DNA from: Candidatus Bathyarchaeota archaeon
GTDB taxonomy: Archaea; Thermoproteota; Bathyarchaeia; Bathyarchaeales; Bathyarchaeaceae
Assembly (NCBI GenBank): GCA_020346825.1
Contig: CP070791.1
Coordinates: 399,803 to 406,185 of the forward strand
Length of the DNA: 6,383 nucleotides
Direction of reading: 5' to 3'
Both the position numbers and the translations under genes were made by a program. Positions within the stretch are counted from its first letter, which is position 1. Each line of letters opens with the position of its first letter. Under the pieces are notes generated by a model. It made no database searches. It saw only the letters and a list, made by a program, of their open reading frames with translations, and was not told the DNA's origin. This document shows positions 5,309 through 6,383 of the stretch, in pieces.

Positions 5309-6383
5309 AAAAGACCGCAACGAGTTTGAATTTCAGCGGATGTCTGATTACTTGAGGGTACTAGATCCTGTAAACGCAAAGATTCTGGTAGGACTTGGAA
5401 GGCACGACCCAAGAAACAGATCATTGATTGCTAAATCTGCAAATTTACCCACTTCAACAGTAGCTTTCCGTTTCAAGAAGCTAGTCAAAGAACACAGCCT
5501 TGAGATATTTGCTCATTTGGCTTGGAACAAACTTGGCTTAGCAAGAGCATTCGTCATGGCAGACGTCTTGCCTGGACGTTGGAAGATATCATGGAAAGTC
5601 TTGGAAAACTTTGACTATTTGACCTACCTAACAAGGTGCTCGGGAAGAATCCAAGGTTGTCTAGCTACGTTTGCTATTCCGGCCGAGCATAAGAATGGAC
5701 TTAAAGATTACTTGGACGAAGCTGTGCGACTTCAAATCGTTTCCCACTACCTCCTTTTTTGGATTACCAATCCAAGTGATGTGCGCCCCAATTTCAATTG
5801 GTTTGATTTCGAGAAGAAAAAATGGATTTTCAAATGGAAAGAATGGATTCAAGAGATTTTGGACGCTTCAGAGGATCTTTCTGCCCGCCTAGCCGATCCC
5901 AAATCTTATCCCATTATGGTTGACAAAAAAGACCTAATCATGTTAAGGGAACTAGAGCAAAATGGGATAGCTAGTTTTAGGAAGTTGGCGAGGGTCGTTG
6001 GCATTGAACCTTCAAGTGTCGCATACCGATATTGGAAGCATCTAACTGAGCGAGAGCTTATCATTGGCCACAGAATTGGCGTTTCACCTTACCCGTATGA
6101 ATTGACTGACTATCACACCTTTGCAATCGAATTTGAAGATGAAAAAGCACTCGCAAAATTCACTAATTGCCTAAATGACAAACCCTTCATAGTAAACTAC
6201 TCGAAGGTTATCGGACATCCCTCTATCATAATCAACACATGTACTCCAAAATTCAAGTTTCTGAACCTCATTGAAGCACTCGACACTCTCACCGAATTGC
6301 GTATAATCAAGAACTTCTTCAACGTAACACTAAACATCGCTCAAACCAAGGACAACCCACTGCCATGCGAGCTTTTCAAAGAC
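5298..6383 (+). CDS. tandem winged-helix regulator, Lrp/AsnC-like (3' end beyond the window)
   Basis: ATG 5298 opens a frame of 362 codons with no stop before the window edge, so the protein is at least 362 residues. It has two similar halves. Half one has a winged HTH at about residues 23-68 (DPVNAKILVGL...PTSTVAFRFKKLV) and a mixed alpha/beta region to about 170. Half two has a second HTH at about 209-257 (DKKDLIMLRELE...EPSSVAYRYWKHL) and another alpha/beta region to about 345 (HTFAIEFEDEKALAKF and onward). The HTH cores align (STVAFRFKKL with SSVAYRYWKH), which indicates an internal duplication. The pattern matches archaeal Lrp/AsnC-like DNA-binding regulators, though a RAM ligand domain is only suggested. 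A Trp/Lys-rich stretch (KKKWIFKWKEWIQ, about 173-185) lies between halves. Targets are unknown. The nearest candidate is its own promoter or the membrane gene upstream. Confidence 0.75.
   Translation, partial: MASEKDRNEFEFQRMSDYLRVLDPVNAKILVGLGRHDPRNRSLIAKSANLPTSTVAFRFKKLVKEHSLEIFAHLAWNKLGLARAFVMADVLPGRWKISWKVLENFDYLTYLTRCSGRIQGCLATFAIPAEHKNGLKDYLDEAVRLQIVSHYLLFWITNPSDVRPNFNWFDFEKKKWIFKWKEWIQEILDASEDLSARLADPKSYPIMVDKKDLIMLRELEQNGIASFRKLARVVGIEPSSVAYRYWKHLTERELIIGHRIGVSPYPYELTDYHTFAIEFEDEKALAKFTNCLNDKPFIVNYSKVIGHPSIIINTCTPKFKFLNLIEALDTLTELRIIKNFFNVTLNIAQTKDNPLPCELFKD

Noticed and set aside
5671..5892. Open frames on both strands inside the regulator gene
   Set aside because: The 362-codon frame from ATG 5298, open to the window edge with two HTH halves, explains this stretch. 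The shorter frames are shadows.
1..6383. CRISPR array, tRNA/rRNA genes, insertion sequence or transposase
   Set aside because: I looked for spaced direct repeats, cloverleaf-like stretches in the non-coding gaps and transposase motifs, and saw none. The only regular repeats are coding ones (the zinc array and the 39-bp duplication).

Overview
The window looks archaeal. The supporting signs are AT-rich TATA-like boxes a few tens of bases ahead of genes, oligo-T tracts as likely terminators, GTG starts, a tandem Lrp/AsnC-type winged-helix regulator, and a HerA-type ATPase. The protein styles would suit a TACK-group sediment archaeon such as Bathyarchaeia. That placement is an inference from style, not from a marker gene.

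Left part (1-531): the tail of a gene that starts outside the window, ending in a Cys-pair segment, overlaps a small zinc-ribbon-like protein (52-303). A non-coding stretch follows, where this gene converges with the next. On the minus strand, 532-1383 encodes a complete radical SAM protein of the SplB/COG1533 type. A 247-base divergent promoter region (1384-1630) separates it from the main gene and carries several GCAT-type palindromes plus a TATA box.

Centre (1631-4777): one 1048-residue protein dominates the window. It has a HerA/DUF853-like P-loop ATPase (about residues 30-460), a linker, a long charged coiled coil (about 620-770), a short beta-rich stretch, and a remarkable Cys-rich tail (816-1048) with 46 cysteines. 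The tail is a tandem array of about thirteen zinc-finger-like units, C-x2-C-x4-C-x2-[H/C], with an almost fixed 15-residue (45-bp) period. I do not recognise this combination as a named system, and it is the most interesting object here.

Right part (4778-6383): a 249-base non-coding stretch holds an inverted repeat on the stop codon and three oligo-T tracts. It is followed by a small single-pass membrane protein with a 39-bp tandem duplication and an odd start site. Last comes a long regulator with two winged-helix halves. The regulator is open to the right edge of the window and so lacks a stop here.

Working together: the radical SAM gene and the ATPase gene share a divergent promoter region, which permits shared control but does not prove a shared pathway. 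No NurA nuclease, Mre11/Rad50 or other usual HerA partner is visible. The membrane peptide and regulator run in the same direction, 55 bases apart, and could form a transcription unit.
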